Of a stretch of DNA of 14,422 nucleotides, positions 6,130-14,396 are shown in pieces; within the stretch, counting starts at the first letter, position 1, and every line of letters starts with the position of its first letter. Origin of the DNA: an uncultured Bacilli bacterium (lineage in GTDB: Bacteria; Bacillota_I; Bacilli_A; RF39; UBA660). The DNA lies in contig CALVHJ010000028.1 of the NCBI GenBank assembly GCA_944327425.1, positions 1 to 14,422 on the forward strand. The letters are read 5' to 3'. The translations under genes and the position numbers were made by a program. Below the pieces are notes generated by a model, which searched no databases, was not told the origin of the DNA, and saw nothing but the letters and a program-made list of their open reading frames with translations.

Positions 6130-7566
6130 TTAAAATTTGTTATTAAGTCTTTGAGTTAATATTTCTTTAGTTAGAACAGGATTAGCTTTTCCTCTTGTTT
6201 GTTTCATTACTTGTCCCACAAAATAATCAAAAATATTTGTTCTACCATTTTTGTATTCTTCTATTTGTGAAGGGTTATTTGCTAGGATATCATCAATTAT
6301 TTGCGTTAATTCTTCTTTATTACTTATTTGGGCACTTTCTTTACTAACGAAGTCATTAACTTCTTTTTTTTCTTCAATTACTTTTATAAATATTTCTTTG
6401 GCTTGTTTACTACTTATAGTACCCTTAGCTAATTCATTAATTAAATCTTTTAATCTTTTGGGAGTTAGATATAAATCATTAATAGAAGCATTAGTCTTAT
6501 TTAGATAACCCATTATTTGGGTAATTATCCAGTTAGCAGCACTTTTAGCATCAACTCCAAGCTTTAAACATTCTTCAAAATAATCGGATATTTCTTTATC
6601 TTTTACAAGAATTTCTGCATCATAATTATTTAGACTATAATTATTGATATAATTAAACTTGCGTTCTAAGTGTAGTCTAGGAATGCTTTTTTTAATAGAT
6701 TCTAAATAACTCTCAGTAATTTTAAATTTGGGAATATTTGGTTCAACAAAATACTTATAATCGATGGCATCTATTTTATTACGCATTCTTTTAGTAGTTT
6801 TAGTTTCTTCATCCCATCTTCTAGTTTCTTGAATAACCTCATTATATCTTCCTTCTTCTTTTAACTTAGTTTGTCTTTTTATTTCATAATCAATAGTTCC
6901 TATTACCCCACCAATTGAGTTAACATTTTTGGTTTCAACTTTTGTTCCTAACTCTAAAGCATCATAATCAGCGATAGATACATTAACATCACATCTAATT
7001 TGACCTTTTTTGGTATCAGCATCAGAAACATTACAATAACGATATATTCTTATAATATGTTCTAGGAAAGCAGAAACTTCTTTAGATGAATGGAAGCATG
7101 GCTCTGTTACGAGTTCAAATAAAGGTACGCCACATCTATTATAATCTATATTAGTAGTAAAAGAGAAATGGTCTAGACTGGCCGCGTCTTCTTCTAGGTG
7201 AACATCATGAATATATACTGGTATTATTTGATCATCAACTTCTATATCTATCTTACCATTAATGCCTATGGGATTATACATCTGGGTTATTTGATAACCT
7301 TTAGGTAAATCAGGATAATAGTAGTTTTTGCGATCAAATACCATATACTCTGGTTGTTTACAGTTTAAAGCAAGGCTTATTTTTAGGGCATCTTCTACAC
7401 ATTTTTTATTTAAAACGGGAAGAGTCCCTGGGAAAGCCATATCAAGAGGAGCTATATTACAGTTTGGTATTTCACTATAAGCGTTTTTGGCACAGGAAAA
7501 TACTTTGGAGTTACTCTTAAATTCACAATGCATTTCAATGCCAATAGTTGCTATTTGCTTTTTCAT
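6130..7566 (-). CDS. gatB: Aspartyl/glutamyl-tRNA amidotransferase subunit B (divergent type)
   Basis: This 478-residue GatB binds the mischarged tRNA and activates its Glu/Asp side chain with ATP in the GatCAB complex. The cradle domain shows GIEMH (9-13), the invariant FDRKNYYYPDLPKGYQITQ (77-95) and HLEEDA (123-128) with metal and ATP ligands. The C-terminal helical and YqeY-like tail domain covers about 330-478. The usual CxC...CPxC zinc cysteines are missing: here the segment reads FSCAKNAY (23-30) and IAPLDMAFPG (38-47), so only C25 and C36 remain nearby. This marks a divergent GatB clade, not a broken gene, since length and other motifs are intact. The ATG overlaps the gatA stop as ATGA, which implies translational coupling. 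It is the last gene of the operon. Confidence 0.93.
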   Translation of the reverse strand: MKKQIATIGIEMHCEFKSNSKVFSCAKNAYSEIPNCNIAPLDMAFPGTLPVLNKKCVEDALKISLALNCKQPEYMVFDRKNYYYPDLPKGYQITQMYNPIGINGKIDIEVDDQIIPVYIHDVHLEEDAASLDHFSFTTNIDYNRCGVPLFELVTEPCFHSSKEVSAFLEHIIRIYRYCNVSDADTKKGQIRCDVNVSIADYDALELGTKVETKNVNSIGGVIGTIDYEIKRQTKLKEEGRYNEVIQETRRWDEETKTTKRMRNKIDAIDYKYFVEPNIPKFKITESYLESIKKSIPRLHLERKFNYINNYSLNNYDAEILVKDKEISDYFEECLKLGVDAKSAANWIITQIMGYLNKTNASINDLYLTPKRLKDLINELAKGTISSKQAKEIFIKVIEEKKEVNDFVSKESAQISNKEELTQIIDDILANNPSQIEEYKNGRTNIFDYFVGQVMKQTRGKANPVLTKEILTQRLNNKF

Positions 7567-9017
7567 GATTTTCTCTCCTTTGCTATTTGACCTTTATAAG
7601 GCATAAGGGATTCGAGCGTGTAAGCTATATTTAAGATGTTTTCATCATCAAAACAATTTCCAGTTATATTAATACCGACTGGTAAATCATTAATAAAACC
7701 ATTGGGAATGGTAATTGAGGGGAACCCACCAAAGTTACCAATTTGTAAATGTTCTTCTAAAACACTAGTGTTATCATCTAAAATATCATTATCTTCATTA
7801 AATTTTTTGGCTGGACCACTAGATACAGGAAGAATTAAGGCATCATATTCTTTAAATAATTCTTTCATTTTATTTACAATTAATCTTCTAACTCTAGCGG
7901 CATTATTAAAGTAACGCTCTTGATTTTCTTTTTGTAAAACATAGGATCCAATTACAAATCTTCTTTTGATTAAGGGAGAAAAACCTAAAGTACGATGTTC
8001 TTTCATCATATCAAAAACATTGTTCTTATCACTTCTCGGTCCAAAGATAATTCCAGTTAAATTAGACATGTTACTAGTGGCTTCGGCACAAGATATAACA
8101 ACATACACACTAGCTATCGCATTTAAAAGTTTAGTATCAACACTAACTTCTTCTACTATAGCACCATTTGCTTTTAATAATTCTAGGGTTTTAAAGAAGT
8201 TTTTTAAATGTTTTTTTAAAGTTTCAGTAGCTTTAGGATAATTATTAATATCACATATTTCTTTAATATAAAACAACTTTTTACCTTTAATATTACCAGT
8301 TAAGGCCTCTTGTAAGTGAATATGACTTGAATCCCAGCTGGTCATATCATGTTCATCTATCCCTTTCATAATATCAGTAACTATAGCGGCATCTAGAACA
8401 CTTCGTGTTAAGACACCACAGTGATCTAGACTGCTTGCAAAAGGAAATAGGCCATAACGAGAAAGCATGCCGTAAGTAGGTTTATAACCAACAATACCAC
8501 AGTAAGCTGCTGGTTTACGAATAGAGTCCCCGGTATCACTACCTAAAGCAAAAGGGACAACGCCACTTGCAACAGCACAAGCAGAGCCAGCTGAGGAACC
8601 AGCACACATTCTTTTAGGATCCCATGGATTTAATACTGGGCCGGTGTGACAGGTAGTTCCCGTGCCACCCATGCCAAATTCATCTAATGCCGTTTTATTA
8701 ACCATTATAGCCCCGGCATCAAATAATTTTTGGACTACCGTTGCTGTATAAAAAGGTACATAATTTTTTAAAGTATTAGATGAACCGGTTGATAAAACAT
8801 CTTTAGTGGAGTAATTGTCTTTGACACTAAAAGGGATGCCTGATACTAAACTATCTGTAGTAATCGGTGGAGTGACATTATCACAAATAGTTACAAAAGC
8901 ATGGTATTTGTCATTTATTTCATGGGATTTTTGTAAAGATTCTTTTACTAAATCTTCACTTGTTATTTCCCCTTTTTTTAGTAACTCATGAAGTTCAATA
9001 ATGCTTTTTTCTGTCAT
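7563..9017 (-). CDS. gatA: Aspartyl/glutamyl-tRNA amidotransferase subunit A (glutaminase; variant active-site loops)
   Basis: This 484-residue amidase-signature enzyme releases ammonia from glutamine for transfer to Glu-tRNA(Gln) or Asp-tRNA(Asn). The Ser-cisSer-Lys triad can be placed by spacing to known GatA: K66 in SVKDN, S141 in AGSSAGSA, S165 in GSDTGDSIRKPA. Two loops depart from the usual consensus: GGSSGGS becomes AGSSAGS and TGGSIRQPA becomes TGDSIRKPA, placing Asp next to the nucleophile. The triad is complete, so activity is likely. It starts 1 base after the gatC stop (with GGTGGTGGAT upstream) and overlaps gatB by ATGA, so the three subunits are coupled. The divergent features match those in gatB, which suggests that the pair belongs to one variant lineage. 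Confidence 0.93.
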   Translation of the reverse strand: MTEKSIIELHELLKKGEITSEDLVKESLQKSHEINDKYHAFVTICDNVTPPITTDSLVSGIPFSVKDNYSTKDVLSTGSSNTLKNYVPFYTATVVQKLFDAGAIMVNKTALDEFGMGGTGTTCHTGPVLNPWDPKRMCAGSSAGSACAVASGVVPFALGSDTGDSIRKPAAYCGIVGYKPTYGMLSRYGLFPFASSLDHCGVLTRSVLDAAIVTDIMKGIDEHDMTSWDSSHIHLQEALTGNIKGKKLFYIKEICDINNYPKATETLKKHLKNFFKTLELLKANGAIVEEVSVDTKLLNAIASVYVVISCAEATSNMSNLTGIIFGPRSDKNNVFDMMKEHRTLGFSPLIKRRFVIGSYVLQKENQERYFNNAARVRRLIVNKMKELFKEYDALILPVSSGPAKKFNEDNDILDDNTSVLEEHLQIGNFGGFPSITIPNGFINDLPVGINITGNCFDDENILNIAYTLESLMPYKGQIAKERKS

Positions 9018-9018
9018 G

Positions 9019-9315
9019 TTAATCCACCACCTTTGGTACTTCTATTTCCCGACCATCTGTTTTTCCAGCATTTCTTAGGGCATCTTCAATTCTAATTGAT
9101 TCTTCGGCAATATCTTCCCTTAACTCAATTACAAAATCATCTAAGGCATGAGTCATAGGTTCAACCTCTTTAATGTTTGGTATTTCATTTATTAAATCAA
9201 TGTTTTTATCAATAGATTCAAATTCATCTAAAACCATTTTATTTTCTTCATCCGTTAAACCAATAAGTAGTTTTTCAGCGTAATCATCAACCATTTCTTT
9301 GGTAAACTTTGCCAT
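9019..9315 (-). CDS. gatC: Aspartyl/glutamyl-tRNA amidotransferase subunit C
   Basis: This 98-residue small subunit wraps around GatA and links it to GatB. Length and layout fit the family: an N-terminal helix with VDDYAEKLLIGLTDEE (9-24), a middle acidic helix, then EVEPMTHALD (50-59) matching the conserved PM/TH motif of GatC, and a C-terminal segment. It lies 3 bases after the kinase gene; the ribosome site AAAGGAA is inside the end of that gene. It is followed by gatA after 1 base. The C-terminus (EIEVPKVVD) matches the usual GatC ending. Confidence 0.9.
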   Translation of the reverse strand: MAKFTKEMVDDYAEKLLIGLTDEENKMVLDEFESIDKNIDLINEIPNIKEVEPMTHALDDFVIELREDIAEESIRIEDALRNAGKTDGREIEVPKVVD

Positions 9316-9318
9316 TAT

Positions 9319-9870
9319 TCAATTCCTTTCTAAATCTTTTAGTATTGCTTTTAATCTATCATGAAAATCTTTTATGCTCTTATTATTATCGATGTAATAA
9401 TCGGCATAAGCAATAGGACCAGCTTTAGCAATATTTTCTATTTCCGAAATATCTCTATGTTGAGCCTCTTTGTTATTAAAAGGTCTTATAGGACGAATGC
9501 TTAGTCTTTCATAACGAATCTTTTTATCAACGATAATAGCGATGGTGGTAAGAACATCACCAAATTCATCTTTTAATATCTTAAGTTCATCCCATGAATA
9601 GAGACCATCTAAGACAACATCATTTTCTTTGGATAATTCTTTAATCTGGGGAAGTAAAACGATAGCATAAGCTCCCATTCCGAGTTCATCCCTTAATTTT
9701 TCACGCATGTATTTTTCATTTTCCGGCGTAACTTCTAAATTATTTTCTTGCAATTTGGCTAAAGTTACCCCGCCAAAATAGACTTTTTTAAAACCTTCTT
9801 CTTCTAAAAAGTTACAAGCAACTGATTTGCCTGAACCACACATGCCAACTATGGCTATTATTTTACCCAT
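9319..9870 (-). CDS. Small P-loop kinase, UPF0200 / dephospho-CoA-kinase-like (archaeal-type appearance)
   Basis: A 183-residue P-loop protein with Walker A GMCGSGKS (9-16). The FGGVTLAKLQENNLEVTPEN segment (32-51) resembles the M/FGDVVREEAKKRGLEPTPEN block of archaeal UPF0200 proteins as I recall them. VVLDG (85-89) is the Walker B-like strand, IRYERLSIRPIR (118-129) the Arg-rich lid, and AYADYYIDNNKSIKDFHDRL (154-173) the typical end. The fold predicts a nucleotide or small-molecule kinase; the substrate is unknown, and dephospho-CoA or a nucleoside monophosphate are only guesses. It does not look like the standard bacterial CoaE. It sits between asnS (14 bases) and gatC (3 bases), with AGGAAGG before the ATG, so it is co-expressed with the tRNA charging genes. 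Confidence 0.75.
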   Translation of the reverse strand: MGKIIAIVGMCGSGKSVACNFLEEEGFKKVYFGGVTLAKLQENNLEVTPENEKYMREKLRDELGMGAYAIVLLPQIKELSKENDVVLDGLYSWDELKILKDEFGDVLTTIAIIVDKKIRYERLSIRPIRPFNNKEAQHRDISEIENIAKAGPIAYADYYIDNNKSIKDFHDRLKAILKDLERN

Positions 9871-9884
9871 ATTTATAATCCTTC

Positions 9885-11249
9885 CTAATACTCACAATTC
9901 TTTGGTGTTCTTGGATAAGGGATAACATCACGAATATTATCAACACCAGTTAGATATATTAATAGTCTTTCAAAGCCCATTCCAAAACCAGAATGCACAC
10001 AACCACCATATCTTCTTAAGTTTAAATACCACTCCATTGAATTTGCATCCATATCTAGTTCTTTCATTCTGGCTACTAATTTATCATAATTTTCTTCTCT
10101 TTGGGAGCCACCAATTAATTCTCCTGCTCCTGGTACTTCAAGGTCAACAGCCGCAACAGTCTTGCCATCAGGATTTTGTTTCATGTAGAAAGCTTTAATG
10201 TCTTTAGGCCAATTTTTGATAAAGACTGGTCCATTAAAATACTCAGTAATGTATTTTTCGTGTTCTTTAGCAATATCGCCACCATATTCGGGAGCAAATT
10301 CCCATTTAACAGGTGCTTCTTTAAGAATTTTAATAACTTCTTCATGATCAACTCTAGCAAAAGTGCTATTTATTAATCTTTCTAATTTAGCTTTTAAACC
10401 TTTTTCCACAAATTTATCAAAAAAATCCATTTCTAAAGGAGCATTATCTAAAACATACTTAACAATATATTTTAACATGTCTTCCATGATATCCATATCT
10501 TTTTCTAAATCACAAAAAGCTATTTCGGGTTCAATCATCCAAAACTCAGAAGCATGAGTCTTGGTATTAGAGTTCTCAGCCCTAAATGTAGGTCCAAAAG
10601 TGTAAGTTTTTTTGTAGGCTAAAGCAAAGGTCTCTGCTTCTAATTGGCCACTTACAGTTAAATTAGCCATTTTGCCAAAAAAATCTTTGCTATAATCTAC
10701 TTCCCCTTTTATTTTATCTAAGGGGATAGTTGTTACTTGAAACATTTCACCGGCTCCTTCACAATCACTGGAAGTTATTATGGGAGCATGAAAATAAATG
10801 TAACCATTATCTTGAAAGTATTTATGAATAGCATAGGCAGCAATACTTCTTACTCTAAATACAGCTTGAAATAAATTAGTTCGTGGTCTTAAATAAGCTT
10901 GTTCTCTTAAAAATTCCTTAGTATGTCTTTTAGGTTGAATAGGATAGTCTTCAGGACAGGCACCTAAAAGAGTTATACAGGAAGCTTTTAACTCATATTC
11001 TTGGTTGCCACTTGATGGGACAATTTTACCCTCTACTTGAATGGCACTTCCTACTAAAAACTTTTTAACTTCTAAAAAATTGGTTAAGGCCTCATCATAA
11101 ACTACTTGTAAATGTTGGAAGGTTGTACCATCAGAAAAATCAATGAAACCAAAAGTCTTTTGATCACGATGATTTCTTATCCAACCTTCTACTTTAATTT
11201 CTTTTTCTACATAATCTTTAATATCTTTAAATAAATCGCATAAATCCAT
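9885..11249 (-). CDS. asnS: Asparaginyl-tRNA synthetase
   Basis: A 454-residue class IIb synthetase that charges tRNA(Asn) with asparagine in the cytosol. The N-terminal OB-fold anticodon domain covers about 17-95 (VEGWIRNHRDQKTFGFIDFS). The catalytic core has motif 2 around FRAENSNTKTHASEFWMIEPE (222-242, the AsnRS form) and motif 3 GFGMGFER (421-428). The C-terminus VIPYPRTPKNCEY is diagnostic of AsnRS as against AspRS. Length is normal. The upstream aspS stop is fused to the ribosome site (TAGGAGG), 10 bases before this ATG. With a dedicated AsnRS, the cell does not need GatCAB to make Asn-tRNA unless AspRS is non-discriminating. Confidence 0.95.
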   Translation of the reverse strand: MDLCDLFKDIKDYVEKEIKVEGWIRNHRDQKTFGFIDFSDGTTFQHLQVVYDEALTNFLEVKKFLVGSAIQVEGKIVPSSGNQEYELKASCITLLGACPEDYPIQPKRHTKEFLREQAYLRPRTNLFQAVFRVRSIAAYAIHKYFQDNGYIYFHAPIITSSDCEGAGEMFQVTTIPLDKIKGEVDYSKDFFGKMANLTVSGQLEAETFALAYKKTYTFGPTFRAENSNTKTHASEFWMIEPEIAFCDLEKDMDIMEDMLKYIVKYVLDNAPLEMDFFDKFVEKGLKAKLERLINSTFARVDHEEVIKILKEAPVKWEFAPEYGGDIAKEHEKYITEYFNGPVFIKNWPKDIKAFYMKQNPDGKTVAAVDLEVPGAGELIGGSQREENYDKLVARMKELDMDANSMEWYLNLRRYGGCVHSGFGMGFERLLIYLTGVDNIRDVIPYPRTPKNCEY

Positions 11250-11259
11250 ATTTATCCTC

Positions 11260-12987
11260 CTAATCTCTTATTTTAATATGTAATTCTCTTAATTGTCGTT
11301 CTTCCAGTTCACAAGGGCTACCCATGAGTAAATCCATGCCACTTACGTTTGGTGGGAATAATTGTACTTCTCTTAAGTTTTCTTCACCAGTTAAAAGCAT
11401 AATAATTCTATCTATCCCAGGAGCCATACCAGCATGAGGAGGAGCACCATATTGAAAGGCTGTATATAAAGAACGGAATTTAGTTTTAATTACTTCTTCA
11501 TCATAACCGGCGATTAAAAAAGCTTTTTTCATAATTTCAATATTATGATTACGAACAGCACCACTAGCCATTTCATTACCATTACAAACAAAATCGTATT
11601 GGTTAGCAACAATATCACCAGGATGCATATTTTCTAAAGCATCAATGCCTCCTTTAGGCATACTAAAGGGATTATGCCCAAAGTCCCATTTTTCTTCTTC
11701 ATCATTCCACTCATACATTGGAAAATCGTTGATGATACAAAATTCAAATTTATTTTTATCAATAAGTTCTAATTCTTCTCCTAAATGAGTTCTTAAAATA
11801 CCACTTATTTTAGCAATGTTTTTACCAGCTAAAATAAAGATGACATTACCACTTTCTAGTTTTAAATTAGTCTTTATGGCATTAATCTCTTCTTCCGTTA
11901 AGAACTTAGTAATAGTTGATTTTAAGCTTAAATCTTCTTCTACTTTTAAATAAGCTAGGCCTTCGGCACCTTTTTCTTTAATAAATTCTTCAATCTTTTT
12001 ATACCAAGAATTAGGTTTATCTATTTTATCAACCTTTATAGCTTTTACTTCTTTTCCTTTGAACCCATTAAATAGAGTATTTTTAAAAATATCCGTAATA
12101 TCTTCAATAATTAAAGGGTTGCGTAAATCAGGTTTATCTGTTCCGTATTTAAGCATTGCTTCTTTAAAAGGAATTCTTTTAAAAGGTCTTTTGGATACTT
12201 CTTTATCACTAAAATGCTTAAATACTTCATAGAATATTGTTTCGCCTACTAGATAAACATCTTCTTCTGTTGCAAAACTCATTTCTAAATCTAATTGGTA
12301 AAACTCAAGGGTACGATCAGCCCGACAGTCTTCATCACGAAAACAAGGAGCTATTTGAAAGTAACGGTTAAAGCCTGATACCATTAAAAGTTGTTTATAT
12401 ATTTGTGGGGCTTGGGGTAAAGCATAAAATTTACCCTTATAATTTCTTGAAGGAATAACAAAATCTCTGGCTCCTTCAGGACTAGAAGCAGTAATAATTG
12501 GCGTTGTTATCTCTGTGAAATTCATACCTTTCATAACACTTCTGATATAATCAATAACTTTAGTTCTAAATAAAATCTTGTCGTGAACAAGTGGGTTGCG
12601 CAAATCTAAATAGCGATATTTAAGTCTAGTTTCTTCACTGGCTTCTTTACTTCTGTTTATTTCAAAAGGCAGGACGTTAAGACACTTACCTAAAATAGTT
12701 ATCTTATCTAAAAGTATTTCTATTTCCCCGGTTTTCATATTAGGGTTAGCATCTTTTCTTAAATTAACAGTTCCCGTGATACTAACAGTTGATTCACGAG
12801 TTAGATCTTTTAAAATTTCTTTATCTTCACTTATTACTTGAACTATACCTGTTTCATCTCTAATCGTTAGAAAGACAAGACTTCCTAAATTACGAACAGA
12901 ATTAACCCAACCGGCAATTTTAACAGTATTACCTACTTCTTCTTTGGTTATTTCACCACAATATATATTACGATAAATATTTTCCAT
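11260..12987 (-). CDS. aspS: Aspartyl-tRNA synthetase (bacterial type)
   Basis: A 575-residue class IIb synthetase charging tRNA(Asp). The OB-fold anticodon domain covers about 5-105 (GWVNSVRNLGSLVFLTIRD). Class II motif 2 is FRDED...RADR (216-225) followed by LEFYQLDLEMSF. The bacterial GAD-type insertion occupies roughly 290-400, motif 3 is GIDR (524-527), and the end FPPNVSGMDLLMGSP...LRELHIKIRD fits the family. Motif 3 reads YGAPPHAGMAPGIDR where HGG is the common form, a conservative change I cannot link to tRNA specificity. hisS ends in TAG that is part of this gene's ribosome site TAGGAGG, 9 bases before the ATG. The hisS-aspS pair is also known from Bacillus. Confidence 0.95.
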   Translation of the reverse strand: MENIYRNIYCGEITKEEVGNTVKIAGWVNSVRNLGSLVFLTIRDETGIVQVISEDKEILKDLTRESTVSITGTVNLRKDANPNMKTGEIEILLDKITILGKCLNVLPFEINRSKEASEETRLKYRYLDLRNPLVHDKILFRTKVIDYIRSVMKGMNFTEITTPIITASSPEGARDFVIPSRNYKGKFYALPQAPQIYKQLLMVSGFNRYFQIAPCFRDEDCRADRTLEFYQLDLEMSFATEEDVYLVGETIFYEVFKHFSDKEVSKRPFKRIPFKEAMLKYGTDKPDLRNPLIIEDITDIFKNTLFNGFKGKEVKAIKVDKIDKPNSWYKKIEEFIKEKGAEGLAYLKVEEDLSLKSTITKFLTEEEINAIKTNLKLESGNVIFILAGKNIAKISGILRTHLGEELELIDKNKFEFCIINDFPMYEWNDEEEKWDFGHNPFSMPKGGIDALENMHPGDIVANQYDFVCNGNEMASGAVRNHNIEIMKKAFLIAGYDEEVIKTKFRSLYTAFQYGAPPHAGMAPGIDRIIMLLTGEENLREVQLFPPNVSGMDLLMGSPCELEERQLRELHIKIRD

Positions 12988-12996
12988 AAAATCCTC

Positions 12997-14262
12997 CTAT
13001 AAATTACTAATTATATAATCTAATATTTCGTTTTCATCTACTTTTATTTCTTCTTTAGTCAAATTATCTTTGACAGTCATAAGTCCCTTTTGTAAATCTT
13101 CACTATTTAAAATGATTAATAATCTAGCTTTTAGTCTATCAGCTTGTTTAAATTGAGCTTTAAGTCCTTTGTCTAAATAATCCATTTCCGTTTTGACTTC
13201 GCACCAACGTAAGTCTTGAACTAGTTTTAAAGCTGTTAGTCTTTCTTCTTCATTGACGGCCATGACATATACAGAAATACCATCATCTATTTCTTTATCT
13301 TTATTTAACTCTTGTAAAACTAACATTAACCGGTCAATACCACTGGCAAAGCCAATTCCGGGAGTATCAGGTCCCCCTAGAAAACTTACTAAATTATTGT
13401 ATCTGCCACCAGCTCCTAAAACATTAGCAGCTCCTAAATCAGCAATATCAGCAGTAATTTCAAAAACCGTATGATTATAATAGTCTAGCCCTCTTACAAT
13501 ATTGGAGTCTACTTCATAATCAACATCAAGATAGTCTAAATATTCTAGTACTTTTTCAAAACGCTTTTGGCTCTCATCGTTTAGATAATCCATTATAGAA
13601 GGTGCATTTTTTAATACTTCACTATCTTTATCTACTTTACAGTCTAAGATACGAAGGGGATTAGTAGCAAATCTTTTTTGACAGTCACTACATAACTTAT
13701 CAAGATGGGGTTTTAAGTAACGAACTAAGGCATCACGATAATTTTCTCTTGAACTAGTATCACCTAAAGTATTTATTTTAACAGTTACATTTAAAATACC
13801 CATTTCTTCCAATGTACGATAAGCTAGACTAATTACTTCAGCATCAATTATGGGAGAATCACTTCCTAAGACTTCTACACCAATTTGCGATAATTCTCTA
13901 AATCGGCCAGCTTGAGGTCTTTCATAGCGATACATTGTGCCACTGTAATAAAGTTTTTTGGGTTGATTTACTTCGCCATACATCTTATTTTCGATAAAGC
14001 TTCTAACTACACCGGCTGTTCCTTCCGGTCTTAAAGTTAACTTGCGGTCGCCACGATCTTTAAAGTCATAAGTCTCTTTAGAGACAATATCCGTTGTTTC
14101 GCCTACACTGCGGTGAAATAACTCACTATCTTCAAAGATGGGAGTTCTAATATATTCGTAATTATAATATTCGCAAATGGTAGCAAAAACATTATTAATA
14201 TAATTATAATATTTAGCACTATTTCCATAAATATCATAAGTACCTTTGGGTTTTGTGATCAT
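12997..14262 (-). CDS. hisS: Histidyl-tRNA synthetase
   Basis: A 421-residue class IIa synthetase charging tRNA(His). Visible are KPKGTYDI at the start (4-11), LRPEGTAGVVR (77-87), motif 2 YRYERPQAGRFRE (111-123), the histidine-binding signature VRGLDYYNHTVFE (256-268), motif 3 GIGFASGIDR (302-311) and a C-terminal anticodon-binding domain from about 330. C191, C194 and C208 form a small cysteine cluster in the insertion domain, common in Firmicute HisRS as I recall. Length is typical. ATG 14262 follows AAAGGAGG with 7-base spacing. It is the first gene of the seven-gene operon and is preceded by a multi-hairpin leader. Confidence 0.96.
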   Translation of the reverse strand: MITKPKGTYDIYGNSAKYYNYINNVFATICEYYNYEYIRTPIFEDSELFHRSVGETTDIVSKETYDFKDRGDRKLTLRPEGTAGVVRSFIENKMYGEVNQPKKLYYSGTMYRYERPQAGRFRELSQIGVEVLGSDSPIIDAEVISLAYRTLEEMGILNVTVKINTLGDTSSRENYRDALVRYLKPHLDKLCSDCQKRFATNPLRILDCKVDKDSEVLKNAPSIMDYLNDESQKRFEKVLEYLDYLDVDYEVDSNIVRGLDYYNHTVFEITADIADLGAANVLGAGGRYNNLVSFLGGPDTPGIGFASGIDRLMLVLQELNKDKEIDDGISVYVMAVNEEERLTALKLVQDLRWCEVKTEMDYLDKGLKAQFKQADRLKARLLIILNSEDLQKGLMTVKDNLTKEEIKVDENEILDYIISNL

Positions 14263-14396
14263 TTCTTTTCCTCCTTTAAGAACATAAGAATTAATTTACA
14301 TTAATTCGCCTAACCTCACGATTAGTTTTTTTCTGCTGTACTTTTGTACTATACAGACCTTATTTCCGAGAGTCGCTCCCGTACTAATTTGTTTTT
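14263..14396 (-). promoter_or_regulatory. Structured 5' leader of the hisS operon (four tandem hairpins, type unknown)
   Basis: The minus-strand RNA can form, 5' to 3', CGGGAG-CGA-CUCUCG (14381-14367), UCUG..GUAC-AAAA-GUAC..CAGA (14357-14332), CUAAUC-GUGA-GGUUAG (14325-14310) and GAAUUAAU-GUAA-AUUAAUUC (14307-14288). The last two have GNRA-type loops. The G-U pairs in the first and third stems become A-C mismatches on the other strand, so the structure fits a minus-strand RNA. There is no T-box AGGGUGG motif and no terminator with a clean U-tract before the ribosome site. A weak TAAAAT (14403-14408) might be the -10. The leader may continue past the window. Cis-regulation of the operon is inferred. 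Confidence 0.45.

Noticed and set aside
14310..14332. Plus-strand hairpin followed by T7 that looks like a terminator
   Set aside because: On the plus strand the stem has an A-C mismatch that is a G-U pair on the minus strand, and no plus-strand gene leads into it.
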